From Eumeta japonica (Eukaryota; Arthropoda; Insecta; Lepidoptera; Psychidae): 64,000 bases of DNA. Both the position numbers and the translations under genes were made by a program. Below are positions 50,601 to 58,690 of this stretch, one piece after another. The DNA is taken from the NCBI GenBank assembly GCA_005406025.1, contig BGZK01000535.1, positions 248,001-312,000 of the forward strand. The letters run 5' to 3'. The notes below the pieces were generated by a model, which saw nothing but the letters and a program-made list of their open reading frames with translations, was not told the DNA's origin and ran no database searches. Positions within the stretch are counted from its first letter, which is position 1; each line of letters opens with the position of its first letter.

Positions 50601-53600
50601 AAATACTGAAGTACTGAACATTGGTATGAATGATTTATGTATTATTTTATTTATTTACTCTTTTATGTAAAACTTAAAGACCGAATACAAATAAGATAAT
50701 GTTCTTTACGATTCTTACTTATAATTGTATTTTTTTTATCTTTAACACAAGTGAATGTCAAAGAGTTTTTGTGTAATCTAGTTATTTCATTTGTAGATAA
50801 ATCATCGCTGTTCACACAAAAGATATTTTTGAAAGACTGATTATTGCACCTTCACGGCCTGATTACCAACATGGGGTAAGGAGGTGATAGATGAAGATGG
50901 TGATTACAGATGCTACGTGCTCGTCTTATTTACGTAATTCGCAGTTAGTTGAAACCAACATTTTAAGTTGCGATCTTATTGATATTTACAGATTCATACG
51001 TAACAATAATGGTTTTTTTCCAATATTCAAAGTGTATTGATTTTCTCGCTATGTTTTTCTTCAACGTTATCGTTTTAAAAAAATAAAATTTACTCTGCTT
51101 CCTTTTTGTTTTCTCTCCACAAGTTGTATTCAATTGAAGGCTATGGGAAATCCAAACCAAGACGTTTCGAATATGGTTTCACGACAGCAATATGCAGTTT
51201 ACATTAGAACTTGACGATAAACCAACATCAAACGTCCTGTTATAAAATACTACCATAGTTATAATGATCCTGCTTATTTTGTTAATGGCGCCATTTTGCG
51301 TAAGCTGTTAATGTCACAGCTGCCCCCTGTTTAATTAATGCACATTTTACATGACATGAGTTTTATGCTTATTGTAAAATTTCTTTGTAACTGATTATAA
51401 TTCATTCCTAAACAACAAAGTTCATAAATAAAAATGATTTTTTGAGATCAGTAGCGATGGAACTTCTCGTATTACAAATCGTAATTGTGCTTATTCAATT
51501 TTACGTTTTATATAATATTTTTACCATAGACAAATACAATAAGGAATCACTATCGAGACGCCGAGTTACTAAAACGGCCTTCCTCGTGCGCTGCAGGCGA
51601 ACTCGCGAACAATAGATCGCTCAATGTCGTCCGACCTTACGAAAACTTACGAAAGCCACCGACAGATACATCGACGGCGATTCCAGTAACGCGCCATTCC
51701 ATCGACGGTATTGTATGACTCGTTATGCAATCTATCGGATTCAGTTAACGATGTCTCGTTTGAGATCTTCCTGTTGCATTGTGTATTGTAATACTTACAC
51801 TTCTTTTACATGTAGTAAAGAAGTGTCGATTGAACGAATTTCGCCCTTTTTGACAGATTTCAAAATGATGACGCAAGTTTTTACATATTATTTTCGATTT
51901 ATCCGTCATTTTCTGAGCGTTAAGTCGTTAGTGTCATTTTCAGCTTATTTCATATTTTTTTATTGATAGTAATAATATCTATTAATTGATAATTCTCTCT
52001 TCTATGTATTATGGATTCGTATATAATATACCAGTGAAGGTTTGTTTTACTTGGTTTACATAATAAATAACTTTTTGGGACTCTTTCAATGCTACCTGCA
52101 TTAACAAAAAAAAATCGAGAAACAAAAAAAGTTAGAAAATCGACACTTTTTATCGTCTTCGCAAACTCTAAACGTCTGACATTTTGTTTTATTCTTCCTT
52201 TTATAAATACACTTATTGAAACTTGTACAACCAAGATTTACTTCGAGTCATTTGGCTTATAAACTTCGACAATAAAGAGACTACGCTATTTTTCTTGTTC
52301 GTAATTCCATTATTTAAACATTAACTAAGTGGTTATATAAAACAGGCAACATTTTTGAAGATCGTAAATCTTAAAATTTTTAAGGAGTATGACATTTACT
52401 ACATTTGAGTTCTCTTTAAACAAAAAAGCTATATGAATATGTTATTTGTGTAACTATCTTAAACTTCAAGTGAATACACAACAATAATAAATAGCTGTAG
52501 CACACAAACAGACAGAAAAATAAACATTGGAGTTTCCGCATAAAGGTTTTGACCATTTAGACATTGGGGTTTTGATCTTTACCTATGAAATCGTAATAGT
52601 AATCAATTACCACGAAAAGATATACATGGATATTTGAAAGCAGTATGTTACAAGTCTTTCACCATGTCTGGATATAATTACTGTTTAACCTATATCCTCG
52701 TTTTTGATGATCGTCCAACAATGACGAATCTATTTCAAGTGAACATTATGTCTAGGCATATAATGAGGGCAGTGAGTAGTTTAATAAAGTGTGGTATCAA
52801 CATCTAGCAAGAACCCGTTTTGTTTTGTGACGAACGTACAGACAAATCAGTGGATTTATTAAATATCGGTTTTGTAATGAATCCTCAATAAACTGGGAGA
52901 AACCTTCGACAGAAATCGATGGCCGTTGACGCTATCGCAGCGTTTTCTCACACACTCGTTTTCTTTTCGTAGTCGTTCAGCCAATAGACATCGAAAGTAA
53001 ACCGGAAGTTTCGCTGTAAACGATATTTTGTCGCCGTCGATCGTAAAATCGTATTTTAGCTTCTGTGACGTTAGCGGATATGATGTAATTGGAAACAAGT
53101 GGAATATAAGTAGTTTAAAAATCGTGCAAACCCGAATCGGACGACCAGCAACCGACGCACGCACCGTCTCGAGCGCGTCTGCCGGTTACGAGGCGGCCAA
53201 ATAAAAAGTAACGGATAACTCACTATGCCGACAGCCATCCGAGACATCACTTTTTGTAACTGTGATAAAAAGTACCTGAGCGACCGAGGTTTGCTCGGAG
53301 TTTTTCGTATTTGCCGATATATGATAGTGTGATAGTTTCCCAGGGGAATAGTTGCCCATACTCATTTCCAATACCATATATCTAATATTTGAATACGTAT
53401 TATAATAATATGTGTACTTTATATACGTATTGCTGTTTATAGTCTATATCAGGTAATCTTTTGTTGATAACCGAAAATAATAAATACAACAACGTACTTA
53501 ACTCAAAAATCTACAAAATGGCACCATAAAGCAACCTGTAGATGGAAGATACCTATCTAATCTTCTATAAATAAACGTATGGCACTCGGGGACTGCCGCG

Positions 53601-56443
53601 GTAAAGTTGTTGCGTAGCATTTTTTATTAACTTATGCAATTATAATGATTTATTTATTTATGGAGTATTTTTTTTCTTTGATATTAATTCAAGTTTTTCA
53701 TCACTTTTTTCATTAATAAATGCACTTTGTTTATTCATATTCAAAACACTTTATAAACAAATTTTACGCGTATAGCTATTCACCAGCAACTGCTATTCAC
53801 TGTTGTACATAGGTACACCCATGTATACATATATACCTACATGTATACTTACGGGGCACATGCGGTGAGTGTGGCATTATAAAGATATGATAGATACCTA
53901 TACACCTATACATTTTCTCACATACAGCTGCTTACGTATTCGTTCGATTTCGGAGCAGCTCGTCTCGATCCGTGCAAGCTTCGTACAGTCGTACCATATA
54001 CACACGCATTAAGTGAACGCTCGGCCGAGCTACATGGTAGGGGGAGTGAAGGTGTTAGGTTTTATTTTCGTTACGGAATTTCTTGATTCAGTCGTCGCGC
54101 TCAAAGCCCGGGATAAAAGCTATGCAATAGCTTAAAAAAAGAACACTTACTTCAGTTAGAAATCCGAGCCACACATGCGAGTGTCTCAACGGGTGTTTTT
54201 GTTTATACCAAGAAAGCCATTAAAACACGAAGATAGCTGCATCAAAAGCGCTTTGACATCGCGCCTCGCCGACGAGACGCGTTAGCATTCGGGCGGCGCG
54301 CGCGCCGCCGGCCCGCGGGTCGTTGACAGGAGCGGAGATATATTTTCACATATTATGTTTCTCTTACATTTCCATATTTTTGTCGCGGCGATCTCGTCCG
54401 CGGAATGTTGGAAAGTCGCTGACGGAGACTGCTTTGAGATGCAGATCGCGTAGTAGCACGGATCGAGCGGAGTGGAGAGTGATGACCCGAAAATAATGTA
54501 AAACTACGTTCCAAAAATGAAAAGGACGTGCGCGAATAGGACTCGCACCCTGAGGGTTCTGTGGCAAGATAATTAAGTGCGTCGATATTTCATCCATCAA
54601 GAGTCACGATGACATCTTACTGTTTTGATATCGATACTGATGAGTTATCAGTCCGAAAAATCTATCCAATAATTCCGAGAAACTTTTTTCTCCTAAAAAT
54701 TTAACGAAGACTTTTTAAATGTAAAAAATTTTGAAAATCTTAAATTTCCTTAATGTGAAGTTAAAAAATGTTAGTTACCCTGTACATCGTTCTACATCAC
54801 ATACCATACTCCAAATGCAAATTTCAAATTGTTAACACTAAAGGAAAACGAACTTTTTTCCACATTTTATGATTCTAGAAAAACTTACGTCGTATAGCAA
54901 TAACATAAGTTTTCAAAATTTTGAATGAGCTAAGGCGTTACACCAGATTATACGTCTTATCATAAGTACGATTGTTTTGATATAAATACGTGTTTGATGC
55001 TTCCTAGGCATTCTCCTAAAATACGTATACAGTATGTGTTTTAAATAGTAACTTCGTGCATACTTTTAAAAGTTTTACAAACAGCGCATACTCGTAATTT
55101 GATTCTGTTTAATGATAATTCAATAGTAATTCATGTGACCACAGTATAAAAGGTATCCATTTGTGAAAACAACGGCGACCCGGGACTTCTCTCATTTATG
55201 TGTAAAATAATTTCCTATTTTTGAACAAACCCTACTACTTCGACGATACTTCAAAACACATCGAAACCCATTCAGTATAAATCTGCTCTTTTTCACTTAT
55301 TTTCTAAATATTTATATGCATAAAGAAATTTTCTAACAAAATACCAGCTTTCAGATTTTGAAAATTTAAGTGTGTACGTACATATTGACCATTTACCTAA
55401 ATTGACCAGGATTTTGTTCTATAGTTACCTAATCAACGATTTGTTAAATTAAAAAAGAAATAAGTACTGTTCAATGCAAAGTTTTTTGGAGTAAAACTTC
55501 TTAAGACTGGATTTAATAGTGTCAATTAACTGAATTTTTTTAGGTGAAAGTAACGTTCAGTAAAATCTATACTCTGTTTATACATATTTAAGCACTTACA
55601 GTTAGAAATTAAAATTTATCGCCAAACCAGAAATATTCAAATCAAAAGTAGCCAGCATTCAAAACGGCAACTTAATATTGTATGTTAACTCATAATATAT
55701 TTATTGATAACTGCTAACTAACTGGCTGTACCCGCGACTGCGCCTGACAGACATAAAATGCATTCTTTAATTTTCTATATGCAACGATGTCTCCATGCGC
55801 TCTTCATAAATGGGCTATTAATGGATACTTTTATTTATTACCATTATGTTAGAAAACTAGTTGCGCTGGCTGTGCACGGTTGCTCGTAGGAAAAATTTGA
55901 TCATTTTTTAAATCAAACAATTTCTCTTTCAACAACGATTCCGATTTCGGTCTATGTATTAAACTTTAACATGACTTATTGATTCTCGGTTTAGTCGTAG
56001 TATCTGCCACGGCGCCGAATAAAAAAGATTTACGTATATGACCGCGCGCAAAGGATGAACGCAGTGTTCTTGCCTTTGATATCTCTCCGTTTTGATACTA
56101 ATAAGTATGTGGGTACGGGAACGACGACGATTCTGCTTTGTTCTTCTGCTATAGGTCAAGCCGAAGGCCGAGTCGGCGCACGCGGCGGGCCGGCCGCAGA
56201 ACGCGACACGATCGAAAGTGGAGTTGAGCAGTCAGCCTTGGCATTTGAGCGGGTTCCGGACGGCGCTGCGCGCGCGGCCGCCGCTGTTCAAATCTATTAG
56301 ATTATGCGTGTTTTATTTAAATACAATGTATATTACTCCTTTTTATATATTTGTTTTGATAATTCTAAAAGAGTTTGAGTTAAGTCAATAGTAACTCCAA
56401 AAAAATTATAATGAGATATTTTTCTTATGCTCTTGTATGTCTA

Positions 56444-56498
<55 letters not shown>

Positions 56499-58676
56499 CT
56501 AATGTAGAATAAGAAAATTTCAAAAGTAGTGTATTCCAATACTAATTTCACTAGATCTGAACACGTCATTGTATTTCTTATGAATTTTAGAATATATATT
56601 GTAGAAAAATTGCCTAAAAAATTATAAAACATTTCTCAACGAACTTTGAACAAATTATTCGATAAATTAGAAATTACTACAAAATAAATCAAATGTACAA
56701 TTTGGATTATATAAATTATTAATAAATTTTTTTGGCGAAGCAATAAAAAATAATATAAAATTCTTATTCATTGAAGATTATCCTTGTCTTTAGTACGATA
56801 ACATTAGGACCAAGACATATGAAAAAAAATTGTGGACATTGTAGTGACTAATAAAACACGAAACGTAAGCTAACATCAGTTAGGAATGTTGGAAAAAAAA
56901 GCACTTGATAATGAAGTCAGAATCGGCCTCGTTGTGTGACGTCACGGCGAACGGCCTTTGAGAGAGCGATAGAAAGTCACTGATTCTTAAAAGAATATAA
57001 AATTTAATTAGGAACTTATTGCGTATTGAGTCCTTCAAAGAATACACCAGTTTTTCTTTATCTCAATTAAAGTTACGTCAAGTATATTTCCATTAATATG
57101 TACATATAGGAATTTTTAAAAATATAAGCAATGAACTTAATTATATGTCTATTGTGTAGTAGTATAGTTTTCAGCATTTGCAATTACTATATTTGCAGGT
57201 TACGTTACCTGAATTACAATACTTATTTTATTTATGATGATTTAAAAATATACGTTGCATAATTACAAGATCCCCACCCGTAAAAACATGAATTTCGAGC
57301 ATTAACAACAATATAGAAACAATCAATAAATTTGGGTCGTACGATAATCGAAATACTACGATTTAAAGCACTGAACAATGTCGACTTGCAACATGCCACA
57401 CTGTAGTTAATTTTTACAAGCACTTGATTAAATGTAAACAAATCTTAATGTTCCTTCATTATTGCATTGTAATGATTGGGTTAGAAAAATATGTGTTTAT
57501 AGTAGATGGGCTGGTTACTGTTTCACAAATTTCAAACACATGTCCAGACTAGTAGAAAGAACATTGAGTTTGAGTTTGATATTCAAAATATTTCGACAAA
57601 TGGAGCAAAACATTTTTTGAAAGATTTAGTAGGCTCCATCTTTCATTACATTAAATCACGTATTTTAAGTGGATTTGTGAACTTGTGAAATTATTTATTA
57701 ACGTAAAATGTAAAAATTAGTTATTATCAATCGTGCAACGCTATATTCCGGAACATCACAACATATGAATTAATACGTATTTTATACTAATTTGAACTTT
57801 TATACTTTTTGTGTCAGGGTCAATTCTCATAACGTTCCATTGTATGTCAGATTGAATTGAATTAAAACTATCTATGATTGCCAAATTGCTAGTCGGCAAA
57901 TTTTAATCACCTCCCATCGAAAAATCCAAACGACTCTATCCAAAAATGAATCATTGCTATTATACAAATTATATTTATTATAAAGGAAACACCGTCGGAG
58001 TCGGAACGATGACGTGCCGCCGAAAACGCGGGTCGGGCCGGTGAGGTCACCGCGCGCTGGGCGGAGCGGGCGCGGGCGGTGCGGTGCGCGTGCGCGTGCA
58101 CCGGCGCCGAGTGCCCGCCGGCACGCACGATACCGCTGCTGCACTCGGCGTATATTGCAGATAAGTATCGTGGCGTTACGAAAATAATGAAAATCTTGTA
58201 CAAAAATAAATCGACAGTTTGCAAAACGCCACATGTCTCGGTATCCGTGATCCGTGTGCATGTGAGATACTTATCTCATTCTGTCTCCCTGTTATTAGGC
58301 GCTCTCTCTAATACAGGAATCCATATACAGTAACATACCTCTGTATATATGAAATTGAGTTCTTTTATTTTCCACTTTTTTTTTTGGTAAAAAAAAATGA
58401 TTACTGAAAAATCATTCGCAATGTGTTAATTAATTAATCTTACACTTCTTAATTTTATATAGAACATTTCATTCCATAATTATTAATAATTTTACTCATA
58501 TTGGATGAAATATAAGTCTTTCGGTACAGGTACAGGTTTTAGGTAGTATTTATGGCGCTTATTCGCACAGTCTAACGCAGTACCGACCTTCCCCCGTAGA
58601 TGTCGTTGGCGAGCGGCGTGAGCTCGTCGTCCGAGTTGTCGCTGCCCTCGTCGCGGCGCCTGCCGGCCGACGCCAT
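20428..58676 (-). CDS. CHS1: Chitin synthase 1 (class A; kkv orthologue)
   Basis: A family 2 glycosyltransferase in the epidermal plasma membrane that polymerises UDP-GlcNAc into chitin for cuticle and tracheae. The model has 23 coding-exon positions, with exon 19 as two alternatives, and predicts 1,565 residues, the size known for lepidopteran CHS1. Order of parts: acidic N-terminus; a membrane domain (exons 2-7); the catalytic domain with CATMWHE (about 566-572), LDGDIDF (734-740), EDR (839-841) and QRRRW (876-880); a cluster of membrane helices followed by SWGTRE (1058-1063); a charged coiled-coil (1072-1090); two further helices (exons 19-20); and a basic cytoplasmic tail. A coiled-coil after the helix cluster and paired alternative exons are traits of CHS1 and not of the gut enzyme CHS2. 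Introns 4 and 8 are GC-AG. The exon 20/21 junction is out of phase by two bases. The 18.6-kb first intron separates the start codon from the rest. Confidence 0.97.
20629..22243 (-). other. CHS1 intron 22
   Basis: 1,615 nt, donor GGG|GTATAA and acceptor TTTATAG. AT-rich with no further exon or recognised element. The intron is easy to miss because its donor is followed at once by an in-frame TAA. Confidence 0.7.
22244..22389 (-). CDS. CHS1: CHS1 coding exon 22
   Basis: Reads (G)[19 protein letters not shown], then [20 protein letters not shown], and ends YGVTGG at the donor. Basic cytoplasmic tail. The acceptor (GCTTGAAG) has a weak pyrimidine tract, but the frame and family fit are good. Confidence 0.85.
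22870..23113 (-). CDS. CHS1: CHS1 coding exon 21
   Basis: Acceptor TGTGTTTTAG, then [60 protein letters not shown], ending GPG at G|GTAATA (phase 1). The conserved reading needs entry in phase 0, which the visible exon 20 donor does not supply. Confidence 0.9.
23191..23358 (-). CDS. CHS1: CHS1 coding exon 20
   Basis: Starts [20 protein letters not shown], contains a membrane helix and [20 protein letters not shown], and ends TKK. The only plausible GT donor is two bases beyond TKK (AAAAAGAG|GTATAT, boundary 23,189/23,188), which would leave phase 2. The end given here is the position that keeps the conserved reading frame. Confidence 0.85.
23359..24408 (-). other. CHS1 intron between exon 19b and exon 20
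   Basis: About 1.05 kb, AT-rich, with a weak repeat-like patch at about 24,270-24,390. No exon is seen. Confidence 0.55.
24409..24585 (-). CDS. CHS1: CHS1 alternative exon 19b (3'-proximal of the pair)
   Basis: 177 nt, 59 codons, phase 0 at both ends: [58 protein letters not shown]. It encodes one membrane helix and an N-glycosylation sequon (NIT), and shares 41 of 59 residues with the neighbouring exon 19a. One of the two is expected per transcript; paired exons of this size and place are known in insect CHS1 genes and give variants used at different stages and tissues. The a/b naming here is by gene order. Confidence 0.95.
24721..24736. promoter_or_regulatory. Perfect hairpin next to the exon 19a donor
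   Basis: ctgcat-gctt-atgcag, a 6-bp perfect stem with a 4-nt loop, begins 7 nt past the exon 19a splice junction (positions +8 to +23 of the 158-nt intron between 19a and 19b). A structure here could affect use of that donor; this is an inference from position alone. Confidence 0.45.
24744..24920 (-). CDS. CHS1: CHS1 alternative exon 19a (5'-proximal of the pair)
   Basis: 177 nt, 59 codons, phase 0 at both ends: [58 protein letters not shown]. Same fold as 19b, with one membrane helix and the NIT sequon. Acceptor AAATTTTAG, donor AAG|GTAAAG. Since both exons are multiples of three, skipping or joint inclusion would not shift the frame. Confidence 0.95.
25199..26395 (-). mobile_element. Complete-ended mariner relic in the intron before exon 19a
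   Basis: Terminal inverted repeats CGAGGGGTATGCTAAA (25,199, plus) and CGAGGGATATGCCAAA (26,395, minus) are each flanked by the TA target duplication (25,197-25,198 and 26,396-26,397), so both ends of the 1,197-bp insertion are defined. The transposase begins [19 protein letters not shown] at 26,219 on the minus strand; [25 protein letters not shown], the TGDETW region (now frameshifted) and WNHDNA-like and [12 protein letters not shown] pieces can be followed across shifts. Not functional. It lies in the same orientation as CHS1, within the 2-kb intron just upstream of the alternative exons. Confidence 0.88.
26924..27076 (-). CDS. CHS1: CHS1 coding exon 18
   Basis: [20 protein letters not shown], then [20 protein letters not shown], ending DANKEEQ at CAG|GTAAAA. 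Phase 0 at both ends. Highly conserved extracytoplasmic segment before the alternative helix. Confidence 0.95.
27174..27327 (-). CDS. CHS1: CHS1 coding exon 17
   Basis: Begins [19 protein letters not shown] and continues into an acidic stretch ([14 protein letters not shown]), ending TAPR at AGG|GTAAAT. Acidic linker, variable among species. Confidence 0.92.
27328..28537 (-). other. CHS1 intron 16
   Basis: 1.2 kb with no exon seen. The near-perfect hairpin at 28,480-28,514 lies within 60 bases of the exon 16 donor. Confidence 0.6.
28480..28514. repeat. 16-bp hairpin close to the CHS1 exon 16 donor
   Basis: aaaaatttagcaccct, a 3-nt loop, and its reverse complement with one mismatch. It starts 24 nt downstream of the exon 16 donor in transcript sense. 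Confidence 0.7.
28538..28779 (-). CDS. CHS1: CHS1 coding exon 16 (coiled-coil)
   Basis: [20 protein letters not shown] (heptad-type charged helix), then [24 protein letters not shown], and [19 protein letters not shown], leaving in phase 2 at GAAAA|GTGAGT. The coiled-coil is a hallmark of class A enzymes. Confidence 0.96.
28863..29168 (-). CDS. CHS1: CHS1 coding exon 15 (membrane cluster, SWGTRE)
   Basis: [20 protein letters not shown] through several membrane helices, [20 protein letters not shown], to [19 protein letters not shown]. The SWGTRE motif that follows the helix cluster is conserved in animal chitin synthases and has been linked to translocation of the polymer. Confidence 0.97.
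29429..29596 (-). CDS. CHS1: CHS1 coding exon 14
   Basis: [20 protein letters not shown], then [20 protein letters not shown], ending MKSEIQ. Two membrane helices just after the catalytic domain. Phase 0 at both ends. Confidence 0.96.
30005..30231 (-). CDS. CHS1: CHS1 coding exon 13 (EDR and QRRRW catalytic motifs)
   Basis: Carries both family signatures: (G)[16 protein letters not shown] with the EDR catalytic motif, and [20 protein letters not shown] with the QRRRW motif needed for processive polymerisation. Ends SSPYIAYQ at CAG|GTATTA. No catalytic residue appears altered. Confidence 0.97.
30584..30784 (-). CDS. CHS1: CHS1 coding exon 12
   Basis: [20 protein letters not shown], then [20 protein letters not shown], ending HYVQYDQ at CAAG|GTAAGA. 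Central catalytic domain, very strongly conserved. Confidence 0.97.
31231..31441 (-). CDS. CHS1: CHS1 coding exon 11 (donor-substrate motif)
   Basis: [20 protein letters not shown], then [20 protein letters not shown] (the LDGDIDF aspartates bind the nucleotide sugar and metal), ending GRIHPVGSG at TCTG|GTGCGT. Confidence 0.97.
31707..32002. mobile_element. MITE with about 60-bp terminal inverted repeats in CHS1 intron 10
   Basis: The left arm ttagtctaaaatccggcatt...gtgtaccctcatctgttaat is matched by the reverse complement of the right arm with few differences over about 60 bases. Total length 296 bp, no coding capacity. It lies in the 1.4-kb intron between CHS1 exons 10 and 11. Long inverted repeats and short length are typical of a MITE; I do not recognise its parent. 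Confidence 0.8.
32699..32726. repeat. Perfect 12-bp hairpin in CHS1 intron 10
   Basis: acttagtcacac-tatt-gtgtgactaagt. A nearby ttttcgagggaatgctcaaataaaataag (32,651-32,680) resembles the terminal repeat of the mariner at 25,199, so this may be debris from such an element. Confidence 0.65.
32862..33124 (-). CDS. CHS1: CHS1 coding exon 10
   Basis: (T)[39 protein letters not shown], then [20 protein letters not shown] and [12 protein letters not shown] at CAG|GTACAC. Start of the catalytic core. Confidence 0.96.
33825..33976 (-). CDS. CHS1: CHS1 coding exon 9
   Basis: (R)[19 protein letters not shown], then [28 protein letters not shown], ending A|GTAAAC in phase 1. The CATMWHE block is a chitin synthase signature. 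It is preceded by the GC-AG intron 8. Confidence 0.96.
34054..34169 (-). CDS. CHS1: CHS1 coding exon 8 (GC donor)
   Basis: [38 protein letters not shown] and AG of Arg, ending ACGAG|GCAAGT. The 77-nt intron that follows uses a GC donor with otherwise perfect consensus. Confidence 0.93.
34551..34771 (-). CDS. CHS1: CHS1 coding exon 7
   Basis: [20 protein letters not shown], then [40 protein letters not shown], ending DVKTE at GAA|GTGAGT. Last membrane helix of the N-terminal domain and entry to the cytoplasmic catalytic domain. Confidence 0.96.
34967..35285 (-). CDS. CHS1: CHS1 coding exon 6
   Basis: [40 protein letters not shown], then [40 protein letters not shown] and FFESPT at CAG|GTATTT (phase 1). 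Contains a sequon (NVT) and several membrane helices. The frame stays open for 68 more codons upstream of the acceptor, with no family similarity. Confidence 0.96.
35286..36582 (-). other. CHS1 intron 5 with an ATCGAT-rich cluster
   Basis: 1.3 kb. Next to exon 6 the composition is unusually GC-rich for an intron (35,300-35,500). From 35,518 to 35,660 the word atcgat/gatcgat recurs about six times, including an inverted pair (aactcatcgatc and gatcgatgagtt) and a direct pair ending gttcattc. The rest is AT-rich. Confidence 0.55.
36583..36782 (-). CDS. CHS1: CHS1 coding exon 5
   Basis: [40 protein letters not shown], then [11 protein letters not shown] at GAG|GTAAAT. One membrane helix and the variable extracellular loop. 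Confidence 0.95.
36783..38224 (-). other. CHS1 intron 4 (GC-AG)
   Basis: 1,442 nt, donor ATAG|GCAAGA, acceptor ATTTTCAG. AT-rich; an imperfect palindromic run of atatca/tgatat words lies at about 37,348-37,392. No exon is seen. Confidence 0.7.
38225..38552 (-). CDS. CHS1: CHS1 coding exon 4 (GC donor)
   Basis: [20 protein letters not shown], then [40 protein letters not shown], ending [10 protein letters not shown] at ATAG|GCAAGA. Several membrane helices. The donor is GC; the next exon restores Gly and the frame exactly. Confidence 0.95.
39263..39429 (-). CDS. CHS1: CHS1 coding exon 3
   Basis: (G)[39 protein letters not shown], ending IAQFIV at GTG|GTCGGT. Second membrane helix and conserved basic loop. 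Confidence 0.96.
39718..39962 (-). CDS. CHS1: CHS1 coding exon 2
   Basis: (S)[19 protein letters not shown], then [20 protein letters not shown], the first membrane helix, and [16 protein letters not shown] at TTAG|GTCAGT. The acceptor TGTCCACAG joins in phase to exon 1, 18.6 kb upstream. Confidence 0.96.
39963..42129 (-). other. CHS1 intron 1, proximal part with repeats
   Basis: A repeat at about 40,335-40,965 ends in the same 'gcccgcg...aaaagctagt' terminus as 4,925 (opposite orientation) and contains an imperfect 'accgagatcggg' minisatellite at about 40,800-40,880. A further related fragment is near 41,485-41,520 (attccacgcgggagaaac). Otherwise AT-rich. Confidence 0.5.
42130..42245. promoter_or_regulatory. 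GC-rich block 1 in CHS1 intron 1
   Basis: About 115 bases of strongly GC- and CpG-rich sequence (gcgacgacggcggcgcgagc onward) in an AT-rich intron. No coding signature. Could be a promoter-like or enhancer element; function not shown. Confidence 0.35.
43071..43767. mobile_element. Non-autonomous DNA transposon-like element with inner duplication
   Basis: The outer ends CAGTGTCGGACTGG (43,071) and, reversed, CAGAGTCGGACTGA (43,767) form terminal inverted repeats. Inside, two diverged units of about 145-150 bp lie in tandem (about 43,411-43,555 and 43,556-43,700), sharing gaaagtta, tttttgaacga/cttttgaacga and gatttt(a/g)atctg. No transposase is encoded. Confidence 0.6.
43905..44440. repeat. 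Dispersed lepidopteran repeat, copy 2 (related to 3,868-4,535)
   Basis: Same orientation and landmarks as copy 1: tggaaccctgatagtttcgt, three tandem cgtc units, tggtagttaaa, aaataaatatttcta, catgtaacaaaagct, ttttttcagtaaacatca, and the far block ttttgctggtgcactttag. Diverged by substitutions and small indels. Confidence 0.7.
44441..44999. other. CHS1 intron 1, unassigned
   Basis: AT-rich, no recognised element. Confidence 0.4.
45000..46170 (-). mobile_element. Heavily decayed mariner in CHS1 intron 1
   Basis: On the minus strand, across many stops and shifts, pieces of a mariner transposase can be followed: a helix-turn-helix-like start ([11 protein letters not shown] near 45,890), [17 protein letters not shown] near 45,500, then [45 protein letters not shown] and [10 protein letters not shown] near 45,160. 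The order and spacing match the catalytic and C-terminal half of mariner. Older than the other copies. Limits are approximate. Confidence 0.55.
46171..48541. other. CHS1 intron 1 with GC-rich blocks 2 and 3
   Basis: GC-rich block 2 at 46,548-46,590 and block 3 at 47,265-47,600. Block 3 is long and CpG-rich and throws up open frames on both strands (for example 47,109-47,408 and 47,427-47,633) that have no motif and no splice support, so I do not call them genes. Confidence 0.4.
48542..49173. mobile_element. pogo/Tigger-type non-autonomous element
   Basis: Ends CAGTTGAACCTCGATTA and, reversed, CAGTAGAACCTCGATAA, each flanked by TA. Sub-terminal repeats of 'aagttatagaggtt' occur at both ends. 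Length 632 bp with no transposase frame. The terminal repeat resembles pogo/Tigger elements; the TA duplication is seen directly. Confidence 0.7.
49174..54257. other. CHS1 intron 1, long unassigned stretch
   Basis: About 5 kb, mostly AT-rich. Moderately GC-rich patches lie at 51,550-51,710 and 52,880-53,300. Neither shows coding or RNA-gene signatures. An 'acatgtatac' rich simple patch lies at 53,815-53,855. Confidence 0.4.
54258..54335. promoter_or_regulatory. GC-rich block 4 with an 18-bp GC palindrome
   Basis: Contains the perfect palindrome ggcggcgcgcgcgccgcc at 54,292-54,309 in an otherwise AT-rich intron. Confidence 0.4.
54336..56159. other. CHS1 intron 1, AT-rich; small repeat fragment at 55,720-55,760
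   Basis: A short stretch reading actggctgtacccgcgactgc resembles a lepidopteran LINE terminus. A fragment at 54,540-54,570 (gactcgcaccctgagggttc) looks like another short-repeat core. Confidence 0.4.
56160..56290. promoter_or_regulatory. GC-rich block 5 in CHS1 intron 1
   Basis: CpG-rich sequence, including ggcgggccggccgc and gcgctgcgcgcgcggccgcc. No exon evidence. Confidence 0.35.
56447..56496. repeat. (TA)n microsatellite
   Basis: About 50 bases of uninterrupted alternating TA, likely length-polymorphic. Confidence 0.95.
56497..58004. other. CHS1 intron 1, AT-rich
   Basis: No exon or element recognised. Confidence 0.4.
58005..58155. promoter_or_regulatory. GC-rich block 6 just downstream of CHS1 exon 1
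   Basis: A strongly CpG-rich block 430 nt inside intron 1, with a 10-bp perfect inverted repeat (cgccgagtgc at 58,105-58,114 and gcactcggcg at 58,141-58,150). Its place close to the first coding exon suggests a regulatory role, but nothing more specific can be read. Confidence 0.4.
58588..58676 (-). CDS. CHS1: CHS1 coding exon 1 (start codon)
   Basis: [29 protein letters not shown] and AG of Ser, ending GGAAG|GTCGGT. This acidic start is characteristic of insect class A chitin synthases. The exon begins at 58,690 after TTTTTACAG, so 14 nt of 5' UTR are included and at least one non-coding exon must lie upstream. Confidence 0.95.
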
Positions 58677-58690
58677 GTCGGTGCGCTCGC

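Noticed and set aside
54637..54660. Hammerhead-ribozyme-like words (ctgatgag ... gaaa)
   Set aside because: The bases between the two core motifs do not form the required stem II, and no stem I/III with a cleavage triplet could be placed around them.
56055..56300. 81-codon frame on the plus strand ending in an alanine-rich run
   Set aside because: It is carried by the GC-rich block and shows no conserved feature; it is antisense inside the CHS1 first intron.
57872..58261. 129-codon arginine/alanine-rich minus-strand frame near CHS1 exon 1
   Set aside because: The reading is driven by GC-rich block 6; other frames over the same DNA are equally open and none shows a known motif.
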